Positions 24,627-34,669 of a stretch of 64,000 bases of DNA are shown here, piece after piece. Every line of letters starts with the position of its first letter. The stretch's first letter is position 1. Made by a program: the position numbers and the translations under genes. The DNA is from Beverwykella pulmonaria (Eukaryota > Ascomycota > Dothideomycetes > Pleosporales > Melanommataceae): the NCBI GenBank assembly GCA_001599595.1, contig BCHH01000001.1, forward strand, positions 2,885,837 to 2,949,836, given 5' to 3'. The notes beneath the pieces were generated by a model that worked only from the letters and a program-made list of their open reading frames with translations, did no database searches and had not been told where the DNA came from.

Positions 24627-25355
24627 TTACATTGGCTGCTTACCTTTCAACCCATATCGTGCATTCAGACTCTCACTCGGTAAATCCAGATACCGAACCA
24701 CCTCGTCCAGCAATTCAGCCGGCAACTTCCCTCTTGTTACTATATCGAACTTCCACAACAGAAAACTGTCCTCCAAAAACTGCCTACTTTTGTGAAAATA
24801 GAGTTCTGACATCCACTCCCCGTTGGTCTCCCACGACCTAGTCTGCGTAGACCCAAATCCCGTTTGAACCTTGAAATCTTCTCGTACCCAGTCCGGGAAC
24901 AAAAGAACCCTCTTCTCTAGCTCGGAATGCAGTTCTCTAGTCTGGATATCCCAAGCAACAGGCGCTTCCCCCCAATCTATCTTATTCCATTCCCCGAGCA
25001 AAATGCGCAGCAACCCCGCATCCAGCAACCCATAAACACTCGCCCGCTGACTATTCAGCATACTCGAAAAACAACTCTTCGGTGCTCTGAGCACGCCTGT
25101 GCTGAACTCGACCAAAATAAGTACCGCTTGGCGGAAACCACCTGGGAACTGAGCGAGTTGGTGCACAGTCTCAATAAAGCCTTGTGTTGATCTGTAGAGC
25201 GCGAAGTAGCGCTGGGGAATGTTGGTCCATTGCGCCTGGAGAGTTTCGTTGTCCCGTGCGCTGTCGTCTATGGGAATCAGGTATCTAGGTCCTGGGGGGC
25301 GTGTGGTGACGCACCACTGGTGGTCCCAGGCGTTTGTGTAGGTCAAGTATTGCAT
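24627..25355 (-). CDS. Hypothetical protein with F-box-like C-terminus
   Basis: Single-exon ATG frame of 242 aa with consistent codon use. It is rich in aromatic and charged residues (TQGFIETVHQLAQFPGGFRQ, LFPDWVREDFKVQTGF). Near the C-terminus, LPAELLDEVVRYLDLPSESL resembles the start of an F-box (LPxELLxEIxxYLxxxSL), which would bind Skp1. An F-box at the C-terminus is unusual and the domain would be cut short, so the gene may be truncated or the resemblance fortuitous. No other domain recognised. Confidence 0.6.
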   Translation of the reverse strand: MQYLTYTNAWDHQWCVTTRPPGPRYLIPIDDSARDNETLQAQWTNIPQRYFALYRSTQGFIETVHQLAQFPGGFRQAVLILVEFSTGVLRAPKSCFSSMLNSQRASVYGLLDAGLLRILLGEWNKIDWGEAPVAWDIQTRELHSELEKRVLLFPDWVREDFKVQTGFGSTQTRSWETNGEWMSELYFHKSRQFLEDSFLLWKFDIVTRGKLPAELLDEVVRYLDLPSESLNARYGLKGKQPM

Positions 25356-26082
25356 TGAGGTGGTTGAAAGTGACGGGTTTGGGTGGAATGATAGTTTTAT
25401 GGATCAAAGGTTGAGGAGCGGGTAAGACATAGAGCTGCCGTTATGCTTGTTGATATTGCAGCTCAAGCGTGGATGATCCGATGGTCAGCCTTGTGACGTC
25501 ATCGTTTGCCGAGGATGTTTGGAAGGCGCTTGAACGAATGCGTGGACAACTCCCGGTCACCCACAATTGTCATAAGCATACAAGAGGTAGAATGAAGAAG
25601 ATGGAAAACATTTCATAAATTTGAGATTGTTGATTGTCTCAGGCTTTGAGGACTGTCACCAAACGCCGACCCCAATGCTAAAAGAGCGCCGAACTACCCT
25701 ACTTCAACCACCTCCAGTCCACGAGAGTATCATCGTCGGACAGCGCCCTTGTACTGCCTTTGATGTCCGCCAACATCACAGGATCTTTCTGTAGCACCGA
25801 GCACTCATGTTTCCAAAATAGACGACCTCTCAATGTCTGGCCTCATATTCGCGAAACCTATACAAGTGAGTATAATCTCCACGGTATGAATCTGGCATCT
25901 ATCAGGAGTGAGTCCCCTGCAATTTTTCAGAAAGATTGCGCACTCATGTCGACTTACGAGCTCAGTCCGGAAAACTTAGAAGACGAAGCTACTCATTACG
26001 TATATAATCTCGTTTATTTTAAGCCTTGGAGCACTTCTCGTATAGTCTATATCTGATCTAACAGAAACAAACAGGCAAGCTC
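25356..26082. other. Intergenic, 0.73 kb
   Basis: A 98-codon plus-strand frame (25760-26056) has no recognisable features and I do not call it. A TGACGTCA palindrome, a CRE/ATF-type bZIP site, lies at about 25495-25502, upstream of the minus-strand gene. Confidence 0.35.
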
Positions 26083-27072
26083 TCAGTGAAGTTCAGCCGT
26101 AGCACGATTCCCAGGAAGTTCCAAAGGATGCTTTTGTATTAGTGGTGGTGGTATGGAATGCGCCAGATATTGCGAATCCTGCGAGCCAGCAATCTCGTAA
26201 GGGCCCTTTTCTTGCTTCATGTTTCGCATTCTGGAAGACATCCAAAAGAGGGCGGCAAGAGCGGCAAGCAGTGCGGTACCGAGTACGGCACCAACAGATG
26301 CGCCGACAATGGTCGATTTGTCCTTTGCACAGCTCTGCTCTCCTGCTTGAGAAGGGCACGTTGTTGAAACAGGTACGGATGTTGAGACTTGGCTTAGCCC
26401 TCCGGTCGTGCTGGCGGTTGTAATACCGCTTGTAAGCTGGGTAGTGGGCTGTGCGGCCTGTGCAGTTGTAATGGCAACGCCTGAGAACACCTTTGAAGGT
26501 ATAACGAGAGCACCCATATCGAAATTCCTGATCAATTTAGAATCTTCCGAACAGCAGCTAATCTCCGCCGCGAGATCAGCAGTCGAGCGACAGCAGGCCA
26601 GTCCTAAGAATCTTCAATAACCACAACTTGGTATCATAAAAGGGAGGTACCCTACCTCCTGCACAGATTTGAACATTCCACGCCTGTTGCTCGGTTCCGG
26701 TTCCATTCCAATTGTTGTTCGCTATTCATAGTCAGCTTAACAACCCACGCACACGCGCGAGAAGGCGCGGGGATCACACCCACCATTTGGACATATATTG
26801 TAGAGACAATCCTTAGACTTCCCAGCCGAGTCGGTGCATCCGCTTATAAACAGCAGGCCACTGTACGTTGAAGTCGCTATGCAGTATCCGCCCGTGGTGC
26901 AAATGTCGCTCATCGTAGTACCGTCTCCTAGATTACAGCAATGACTGACATCCGCAGTGGCATTACAAGGACGGAAGGCATCGCCAGCGAGGTCTCCATT
27001 CATTCGGTAACATGTCGACTGGGCGAAACCGGTCCCGAGAAGGCAAAGGGTTGATAATGTCCACAGAATCAT
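26083..27072 (-). CDS. Cys-rich single-pass membrane protein with signal peptide
   Basis: Three exons (27072-26784, 26721-26656, 26603-26083) join in phase over introns 26722-26783 (GCTGAC branch) and 26604-26655, giving 291 aa. The start MILWTLSTLCLLGTGFAQ is a signal peptide. The ectodomain has many Cys (CYRMNG, PCNATADVSHCCNLGDG, CTTGGYCIAT, CLYNICPN). A Ser/Thr-rich stalk follows, then a membrane segment STIVGASVGAVLGTALLAAL with small-residue packing, and an ~60-residue cytoplasmic tail. The order of Cys-rich domain, Ser/Thr stalk and one membrane pass resembles fungal Wsc/Mid2-type surface proteins, but this is not the WSC domain. A role as a wall sensor is inference. Confidence 0.8.
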
Positions 27073-27740
27073 AGTTGAATGGTGAAGATTTGGGAAGGGA
27101 GAAAGCGAAGAAGACAAAGCATCTGCAAAATTACCTAAATAAATGGTCAGCGGTTACCACGATGCACGCTCGTGTCAAGGGGTCAGCTTGTGTTTGGAAT
27201 GTCCGTTGTGCATAGTGGGGTCCGGATTCTTCCAAGGTTGTGGCCAATAGCCTCGTCCGCAGTGATTGTGCCCGATTTTGGCTAATCACTTGGCTCTTGG
27301 GTTCTCGCGCGAGAAGTTTTCCCTTTCCCAATTACTCACCTCTTGCTTGGCAGTCCTTGTCTTTTTCATTTCCCTAAGGCAGGATCCCTTGATATTTGGA
27401 AAGCTTATTCTTACAGCTAGGCTTATTTTCAAAGATTTCGTTGACTGAATCGGAATATATTCCGTGTCATTTCTTCAGCCTCATGAATGTTTGTGCTAAC
27501 AAAATCTCTTCGATAGAGCCTTAAAAAAAGGGTTGCAAAACTTACTCAACCAGACGAAAAATTTTGTACCGCAAAGCAAATGACAATCAAGAATTACAAT
27601 AGGCGAGGTAATACACAAAACGAACGGGTTCACTCAATTAGGGCTTGTACATACTAATGTACGTATGGATATAGGTGCATAAGTAGAGACGTACAGTTTA
27701 ACCCCAATTTCAAAGTCAAACCCAAGGCCCTTCCTCGCTA
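27073..27740. other. Intergenic, 0.67 kb
   Basis: Promoter side of the membrane-protein gene and 3' side of the next minus-strand gene. A minus-strand frame at 27131-27331 has no features. Confidence 0.3.
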
Positions 27741-28653
27741 CTAAAACGGCGGATTGAACACCCCACTCTCAATATCTTTCTGCGCCTGTATCGACAAATT
27801 GATAATCTCGACCGTCATATGCTGCCTCTCGTCCTCTAGATGCGCATCCGCAACACCATCTCCATACCATACACTAGCAAAGATCTCAATACCGTCATGC
27901 GGCTGACCATAGTCTGCTCCTTTCACATCTCTAACCGAGATATGCAGTACACCAAAGATTGTCCCATCCATCAACACCTTATCGCCCGAGGCTTGAATGG
28001 GAAACTCGGGTAATTCGCGCAAGAACGGGTTCTTGACACGATCTGGAGTGCCGTAGTTTGGGATCGTGAAGTGCGTTGTTATGCCACCCCAGCCCTCCAG
28101 AATCTCCGAGTATAAAGTACCATTGGACAGGGCTCGAGTGCGCTTAACGTAGTGCTCCGGATTGGCGGCGTTGTTCGCTGCATCAGCGAGGGGTGATTGC
28201 GACCAAGCTGCGAACCGGAGAGCGGTGAGGTTCGGAAGGAAGGCGACGCCACGACCGTCGGCGGAGACCCAAGATCCAGACGAACGGGCAATTACGCCGT
28301 GCCAGAATGCGTCGGCTTTGACGATTTCGGGCTGTAGGGCTGAGATGAGGCCGTCGGGGCCGATGTTGTTCTTGAGGAGGGCGAGAGCGGTTCGGGCCGT
28401 GGACATCTCATACTCGATTTTTGGGAGAAGTGTGGTGGGGCCGGACTTGATGAATGTGTAGCCATTGACTGTCTCGGTGAAGTGTGGTAGGGCCGGACTT
28501 GATGAATGTGTAGCCATTGATTGTCTCGGTGAAGTTTGTCGCTTGGGCTACTATGAGGGGGAGAAGGACGGTGAGAGAGAAGATGGTTGGTTCTAAAGGA
28601 CATATTAGGAAAAGGTTTAAATGTGTGCTTTCTCGGATCCTATGGCCGCTCAT
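27741..28653 (-). pseudogene. Secreted-type protein gene frameshifted by a 52-bp tandem duplication
   Basis: The main frame (28517-27741) encodes 258 aa of a protein I do not recognise, with blocks such as KIEYEMSTARTALALLKNN, VRDVKGADYGQPHDGIEI and DERQHMTVEIINLS. Upstream, a second frame encodes a hydrophobic leader TIFSLTVLLPLIVAQA, then NFTETINGYTFIKSGPTT, the same segment that begins the main frame. The cause is a 52-bp tandem duplication (28427-28530). As 52 is not a multiple of three, the leader is put out of frame; one copy would restore a secreted protein. An ATG within the second copy (28517) could still give a leaderless product. The leader exon may begin at an acceptor near 28603 (CCTAATATGTCCTTTAG) or at ATG 28653. 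Confidence 0.6.
28427..28530. repeat. 52-bp tandem duplication
   Basis: Copies 28427-28478 and 28479-28530 are adjacent and differ at two bases, both transitions. It is intragenic and shifts frame by one base. Confidence 0.9.
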
Positions 28654-29271
28654 CCTTCTATAAAAATGGATCTTAGCTCAGCGTATGGACGGCATGATGT
28701 ATTTTTTTTTAAATTCTTCCAGAGGAAATCCTGCCATTTTCGATTCAACAAACGAAGTCAAAGGAATGAGGAAATTAGTCCCAAGGGTTCAAGAAAGAGA
28801 TTGAAATTACCAGCTTCAGGAACGAGGAACGAGAGCTGGGCTTTACATCTGGTTGACGAACCATGCGCGATCAACATCTAGGCGTCGATAGACTCGCCCC
28901 CGTTGGAATCTTACGGCTTAGAGATTTCTTACATGTTTCGATCCTCCTCGTGTTATTTGAGTGGCAAATCCTTCTACTTCATTCCATCTTATGCTGTTCA
29001 ACATACGGTGTGCATACGTGCCCACCATTTTATCTGTTCTATTTCTTTCCGACTCGAATATCTCTCCAAGGATGATTTGCAAGGCAGTCAAGAGATTTGG
29101 GACACATTGCAAAATAATTAGCCTAAGTCCGCTACTTCGTACAAGTAACAGCTTCCTCTAGCATCACTCAATTAGACTCCCATTCTGGTCATGCGTTTTC
29201 AATCCCATTACTCAATACATAACTCGAGACGCGAACAATTACACATCGACCGTCTCAAATTCCCAGCTCTT
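28654..29271. other. Intergenic, 0.62 kb
   Basis: No gene seen. The short frames have no motifs. The right part holds the 3' end of the SDR gene. Confidence 0.3.
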
Positions 29272-30284
29272 TTAGACCTTTGCCACAACACCTTCTGTCC
29301 ATTCCCACAGCTTCGCCGCCAACTCTTTACTAGACGCCACCTTATTCTTTTCTAAATCCTTGGATCTCTCATCGCCCACCGGAATATAAAACCCTCCATT
29401 CCTCAACTCCTCCTTCTTCGCCGCCGCCGCACACCAAACACTATTCCACGCACCTTGTTCCGGCTCCATAAACTTGATCCCCATCAAAAAGTTCATTGTC
29501 CGAATAAACACACGATTAAGGAATGTTTGGCTATGGACGAGATCCGTCATGACGACGCCGGGGTGGACGCTTACGGCTGTGATCTGCGGATGTCGACGCG
29601 CGAACTCGGCTGCGGAAAGAATGTTGGCGAGCTTGGACTGGCCATAGCGCATCCATGGGCCTAGGAAGAAACGGTTCATGTCGCTGTGCGCGTCGAGCTC
29701 AGAGAAGGAGATACCGCATGAGGGATGCAATGCGTAGCCCAGTGAAGTGACGTTTATCACACGTACATCTGAGTCAGGGAGCGCGGCCGTGGCTAGCAAT
29801 GTGGGTAGGAGGTACGATGTGACCATGCTATTGCCTAGGTGGTTGACTGCGAATTGGATTTCGTAGCCGTCGGCACTAAGGGCGGCCTGTTGAGCCATGA
29901 TGCCGGCGCAGCAGATGAGAATGTCAAGACGGGTGTGCGTGAAGTGCTCTTTCAGGGCGGCTTTGACGGAGACGAGGGATGTGAGATCCATTTTTACAAA
30001 GGTGAGGCTGACTTTGGGATGGGTGGTATGGATTTTGGAGATCAGGGAGGTGCCGGCTTGGGTATTGCGGCCAGAGAAATATATGTGTAAAGGGTCGTGG
30101 GCAGCGAGGAGTTCCACGCTTGAGGCGCCTATGCCTGCGGTGCCTAGGATGGAAGTTAGTATCCAGGATGATGAGAAGGGAGGCAGAAGAACAAACCTCC
30201 AGTGACAAATATGACTTTTCCAGCGAGCGAAGGGATGTCAGTCGCCGGATTGAAATCGACATGACCAGAGATTGCTGCGGGCAT
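29272..30284 (-). CDS. Short-chain dehydrogenase/reductase
   Basis: NAD(P)-dependent oxidoreductase of the classical/retinol-dehydrogenase-like SDR group. ATG 30284 is followed by KVIFVTGGTAGIGASS, the cofactor-binding Gly motif, which is split by an intron at 30144-30196. The NNAG position reads CCAG (about residue 107). The catalytic triad is Ser near 163 (NVTSLGY), Tyr 196 and Lys 200 (YGQSK). It ends at 319 aa, close to the length of fungal WW-oxidoreductase/retinol-dehydrogenase-like SDRs. The substrate cannot be inferred. Flanking genes do not form a metabolic cluster. Confidence 0.9.
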
Positions 30285-31092
30285 GATGAAGATGGTTCGA
30301 GAGTGCAATCAAGGCGATATTGTCGATATGTGATAATCTCAGGTCGAGTGGGGAGCAGTCTAGAAAGTATTGATGTCTTATAGGTTGAAGGTCAAGAAAT
30401 AATTCAGAACTCGGAAGCAAAAGGGTAGTGGTATAACGCGAGGAGAGAGATGCTGGAATGTTAATCAAGCAAAGTAAGCTAGGCTCACCTCCTTTATACA
30501 CACACGCCTCAACCTCCACCACTACGTCCGGACGAAATCCCACAATCCATCTCTCCTGTATCTAGCCATCTCTATCGTGAACTTCAATGATTATCTCCGG
30601 CGGAGTGCAAAAAGCGCACGGCCTGCGATCGCAATAGTGCAAATCCATCACACCAGGCCATATCGGGAACTAGCACGTAAGCGTCGTGCAGACGCCACGC
30701 TTTAATTCCTCCGTGCCTGAACCCTGGCAACGACGGACCAATCCGCAGGAGAGAAGTTGGAAGGATCAGACAAGGGGGATAAGCCAGGTGCATATATGGG
30801 ATGGTTGGGACGTTAAAATCGGAAAGTGTTCGTTAAACACCTCGTCGACATTGTTTTCGTCCGAAACGGCTGTTCGTGATCGAGCGAACCCTCGAGTTCA
30901 AGACCGATGTATGATGGCGGAGCCGTCAACTCCAACTTCGGCTTTGATGCAGCGTGGGCTTGAGACGATCCGACTGGGACCTTCCGTGCAGCCCGTACAT
31001 GTATGCATTTCTCATCTCGCAAGAAAGAATATCAGGGCGTTTCTAATGTCGTGAGCGGGATCAGACACGCGATAGAACAAACGACTGCCCAG
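30285..31092. other. Intergenic and undetermined 5' part of the bZIP gene
   Basis: This holds the SDR promoter on the left. The initial exon of the plus-strand bZIP gene should lie at the right. The open frame ending at 31054, with an ATG near 30909 (MMAEPSTPTSALMQRG), is a candidate, but I found no donor that joins it in phase to the exon at 31093. Confidence 0.35.
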
Positions 31093-31590
31093 CCTACGCG
31101 TCTGCGAAAGCGCGACGCAAGGTGCAGAATCGGGTGAATCAACGAGCATGGCGTGAGTCTTCCTGGCAGCCATCTAGCATACATCTCTATGCTGACTTTC
31201 TTGGGGCAAGGTCAAAGAAAAGCGGAGGCTGCCGCGAGGGCTTATGCGAACACAGGTGATGTGGCTGCTCTCGAGCCAGTCCACGAATCCGTTGCCCTTG
31301 CATTCGAGGAAGCTACCGCTGCAATTGTCGGACATTGTTCTACGAAGTGGGAGGGTGTGCCGAACCCATTTCACGTCCCCACCACAACTACCTCCAAGAT
31401 TACTATTCCGACGACCACGCAAGGAAAGACAGAAACACCACTCAACCTGATCGACCTAATGAGTATAAACCTCAGCAGCGCACCCTCTGCTACCGGCCCA
31501 CCCACCACAAACACTTTGCTAAGCACCGGCCCGACACTTCAAACTCTCCATAGAACAGAGTCTTGCGCATGGTTCATGAACACGGCATAG
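31093..31590 (+). CDS. Atypical bZIP-type protein (5' exon not found)
   Basis: The exon 31093-31152, after a CCCAG acceptor, encodes AKARRKVQNRVNQRAWR. The intron 31153-31210 (GTGAGT donor, GCTGAC branch) rejoins in phase to give QRKAEAAARA. Together this is the fungal bZIP basic region (N-x-x-N-Q-R-A signature). The part after it, TGDVAALEPVHESVALAFEEA, has no clear heptad leucines, so the zipper is weak or absent. The tail is Thr/Ser/Pro-rich. The ATG exon upstream is not resolved. It could be a regulatory bZIP that has lost its zipper, or a gene with a further unrecognised exon. Confidence 0.6.
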
Positions 31591-31663
31591 ATGGCATTCT
31601 AACAAGGATGACCAATACATCAATGCGCCCCTCACTCCTACCAACTGCCTAAAAGAAGTCCAC

Positions 31664-32209
31664 CTACGGAACCCGACGAATATCAACAAGCAAATTCGCA
31701 TTCCCAAACGCCTCATTTGCTCCCCTCACGGTGCCATCATTCCTCGAACAGATATCAATGATACGTCCGGCGCCACGGGCGACTTCTTGGCTATCTCCAG
31801 TGTTAGCTCATTCCCCTTCATTACATCTCGAAACCGTGGAACCAGTATCTTACCAAGTTGACGTCGATCCCTCAAGGACCATACTTAATCCAGTGATTTG
31901 CGTCTGACCGCGGCGGCAGAAGGACGTGCCTGAGAGTGCAGCGGTGCAGTCTTGGCTTCCGAGAGAGGCTAGGTAGTTGATGCATTCGACTGCTTCGTCG
32001 GTCTGAAAATGGAACCAACAGTGTTAACTTGTGCGGAAGGTCAAGGCGGTTGGCGGGGTACGTACGCGTGCAATTGTTTCCTTAGGGAGGTCATCTCGAC
32101 AAGTGACATCGCGGGCTTGCAGAGCATTATTTACAGAGCTGGTCGGTGCCGCCACTGTAAGGGCGGAGAGGGCGAAGAGGGAGAGGAGTTGGACGGTGAT
32201 ATTGACCAT
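31664..32209 (-). CDS. Small secreted six-cysteine protein
   Basis: Three exons (32209-32066, 32002-31854, 31790-31664) join in phase over two 63-nt introns, the second with a GAGCTAAC branch. The product has 139 aa. The N-terminus MVNITVQLLSLFALSALTVAA is a clear signal peptide, followed by a short pro-like stretch ending QARD. Cys are at 37, 55, 67, 77, 98 and 112, which is enough for three disulfides. Size, secretion and Cys content fit a candidate effector or apoplastic protein. No domain is recognised, so function is unknown. Confidence 0.8.
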
Positions 32210-33238
32210 TTTGATGGGGATGCTTGATGGGGGTGTTGTCTTGAGAAGGAGAAGTTGAAGCAATGAGAAGTGGAAAGTGATGCTGGGTTGAGATTGATAG
32301 GACGATAGGGGAGAGATGCTCTCTTTATACTCGACTCGGGACTTGTCTTGGTTCGCAGCGTGCATATTATGGAAATACTCGACCGCAATTTCGTCTACGG
32401 AACGGTTCCGCAATGACAGGCGAGCATCGGCTCCGAAAGTGCATCGTTATGCCGATGTCTGGAGTGTAACACAGATTGAGGCTGTTGAGCTGAGTAGCAT
32501 GCGCCCCATTCGCCCCATTCGCCCCCAGGCAGGGACCAAGCATTCGTTTGTTTGTGTGCTTACGGCATTGTGAGGTTGTCTAATGAGCCGCAATGCTTAC
32601 GTGTGAATAAAGGGATCCTATAGACTCAACATTAAACTCTAGAGAGACAGTGTTTAACACCTCAGTGGCGAGAACGTGGCGTGTGCACGTACACAGTGAA
32701 ATTAAACATACGTGAATCGTGTGACTATAAGATAATATTCTCGCGCGAGAAGTACACTGCGTGTGACTGGGACAGCACGCTCAATGAAAGTATATGTCAG
32801 AATCCAAGGATTTCTATTGATTAGGCTACAATAAGGTCTCTGGACGATTTTTCTCGGTGAGTCGGTGTGAATTTTCCTAACAACTTCTCGCACGACAGAC
32901 CCACAGTGTGGTGCCAGCATAGCCTCTCACCAACCTTAAGAGTCAATAACAACTATAACTGGGATGTGGTATCGACTGTATAGGATCTAACACAAAAAAA
33001 CACTGGACCAAGCACCCACAAGGTTGAGAATGGGCTTTGTTAGGAAGTATATAGCGGGCTGCATAGTGTGACCATAGTAAGCAGAGGTGATATTGATATG
33101 AATTGGCCACTTGAGGTGTTTTGGACCGCCTAAATGCGCGTTGGCTTGGAGAGAAGAAAAATTTGACCGCGAGCAAGTCTGTTGCACCTTTGAAATAGTC
33201 TTCAAGTTAAGATTTCCACCCCAAATCACTTCCACCGT
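32210..33238. other. Intergenic, 1 kb
   Basis: Upstream of the small secreted protein and downstream of the oxygenase gene. A short direct repeat CGCCCCATT occurs twice at about 32502-32522. No gene is supported. Confidence 0.35.
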
Positions 33239-34405
33239 TCAATCAGTCCTTTCCACAGCTCTTCCTCCCTTCTTTTCCGCTGCCACCTTCTTCCTTTGCT
33301 CCTCTCTCTCAGCAAGATTTGTATTAATATTGAAATGCGCCCTACGAATCTGTTCATACATCTTCCCTGCGGTAACACCACAAACTGGCGCCTTCCACTT
33401 CCCCGTAATCTGCGTTTCTAGGGTGTCTGAATTGACAATGGCGGGTTCGTAGGCGCGCAGCACGAAGACGATGCTGAATCTGTATTTTGGAGGCGGTACT
33501 TCCGCGGGGGCAGGTGTGGAGGTTGGAAGACCGTAGGAAACTACGCGATGTCCTCCCGCAGGATATCTGTAATTAGACAGCCGCTCCAATTGCCTGCCAC
33601 CTAGCAACGTCGCGCACGGCGTCAAATATGTCTTCTCGATAGGTATGAACTGTTTTCCGTTCCAGACTTCCAGCCCAGGGACATCGCCCACGACGATAGA
33701 CAGCAGGCCCAGATCCGCATGCGGCTCTGCAACGACCTTCTCTTCCCAGCCCTCGTACCGGAAGAGACGTAACATCGTGGCTGTTTTATCTTCTTCTCTC
33801 TCGCCGAAAATCTTACATGGGCCCACGAAGGATCTTATACCCTGATCTTCGGCGTCTTGCATACCGAGGGAGACATTGATACGACCGAGGCAAGACTCCA
33901 AGTAGGCGCCCATGAGATTCCAGTACTGCTTTGCCGGCTCTTTTAGCACATCAGGTGTGTAGGACATAGTGCGAAGCGTGATAAATTCCTTCTCGCCAGG
34001 GATTTTACTCCATCCCTCTTCGCTGCCAAGCCGCGTCTTCCACTTCTCCTTCTCCTCATCCGGGAGCTCAAAGAACGCCTGGCTTGCGGCAAATAGAGCA
34101 GAAGATGCCTGTTGGAGGGGGTGTGGTCCGGGAGTGTTGTGTTCTGGGGCGTTGGTGGATTGGTGAGGCTGTGAAGATGGGGATGGCTGTGGAAATGTGA
34201 CGACCGTCCAGCCCAGTTTTCCCAATGTGTCTTGGTTTTCGGAAAGGATTAATGGTAATGGCGAGTGGATCAACGACGGTTTTATATCTTTTACTGGTGC
34301 TGGCGCTACACTCCTCCGTCGTCGTGAGCGGAAGCGGGATATGAGATTCAAGATTGAGAAATGGTCTGATGATTTAGGGTTGGTTCTTGGGGCTACAGTT
34401 GCCAT
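33239..34405 (-). CDS. 2-oxoglutarate/Fe(II)-dependent oxygenase (isopenicillin-N-synthase-like)
   Basis: Single exon of 388 aa. The double-stranded beta-helix carries the metal triad His229-x-Asp231 (PHADLGLL) and His286 (GGHRVVS), with Arg309-x-Ser311 (YRFS) for the 2-oxoglutarate carboxylate. The N-terminus has a basic run (RFRSRRRRS), then a Pro/His-rich linker. FFELPDEEKEKWK is typical of the DIOX_N region. The substrate is unknown. It lies 264 bp from IBA57 on the same strand, but the pair need not be co-functional. An alternative reading as an inactive homologue is unlikely because all key residues are present. Confidence 0.88.
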   Translation of the reverse strand: MATVAPRTNPKSSDHFSILNLISRFRSRRRRSVAPAPVKDIKPSLIHSPLPLILSENQDTLGKLGWTVVTFPQPSPSSQPHQSTNAPEHNTPGPHPLQQASSALFAASQAFFELPDEEKEKWKTRLGSEEGWSKIPGEKEFITLRTMSYTPDVLKEPAKQYWNLMGAYLESCLGRINVSLGMQDAEDQGIRSFVGPCKIFGEREEDKTATMLRLFRYEGWEEKVVAEPHADLGLLSIVVGDVPGLEVWNGKQFIPIEKTYLTPCATLLGGRQLERLSNYRYPAGGHRVVSYGLPTSTPAPAEVPPPKYRFSIVFVLRAYEPAIVNSDTLETQITGKWKAPVCGVTAGKMYEQIRRAHFNINTNLAEREEQRKKVAAEKKGGRAVERTD

Positions 34406-34669
34406 GTTGTGGAACTAGATTGAGATCGCGATGTAAGTTGTATATTTAGAAGTGGTTGGAAGGTTGGATGTAGCGTGTCTCACTTAGAATACAGAAGAAA
34501 GAACAAACGGATTTATGGTGTGATAGAAGTCGAAGGCTAAATGACGTCACGTGCTCTAAGCCACACTTCACAGCCCCGCATGGTTGACTCCAATATGGGC
34601 AAGCTCGAGGCAGAATCGATGTTCTCGTACCACCTGCAAAGTACACACCTAATCTTACACAGTTATACA

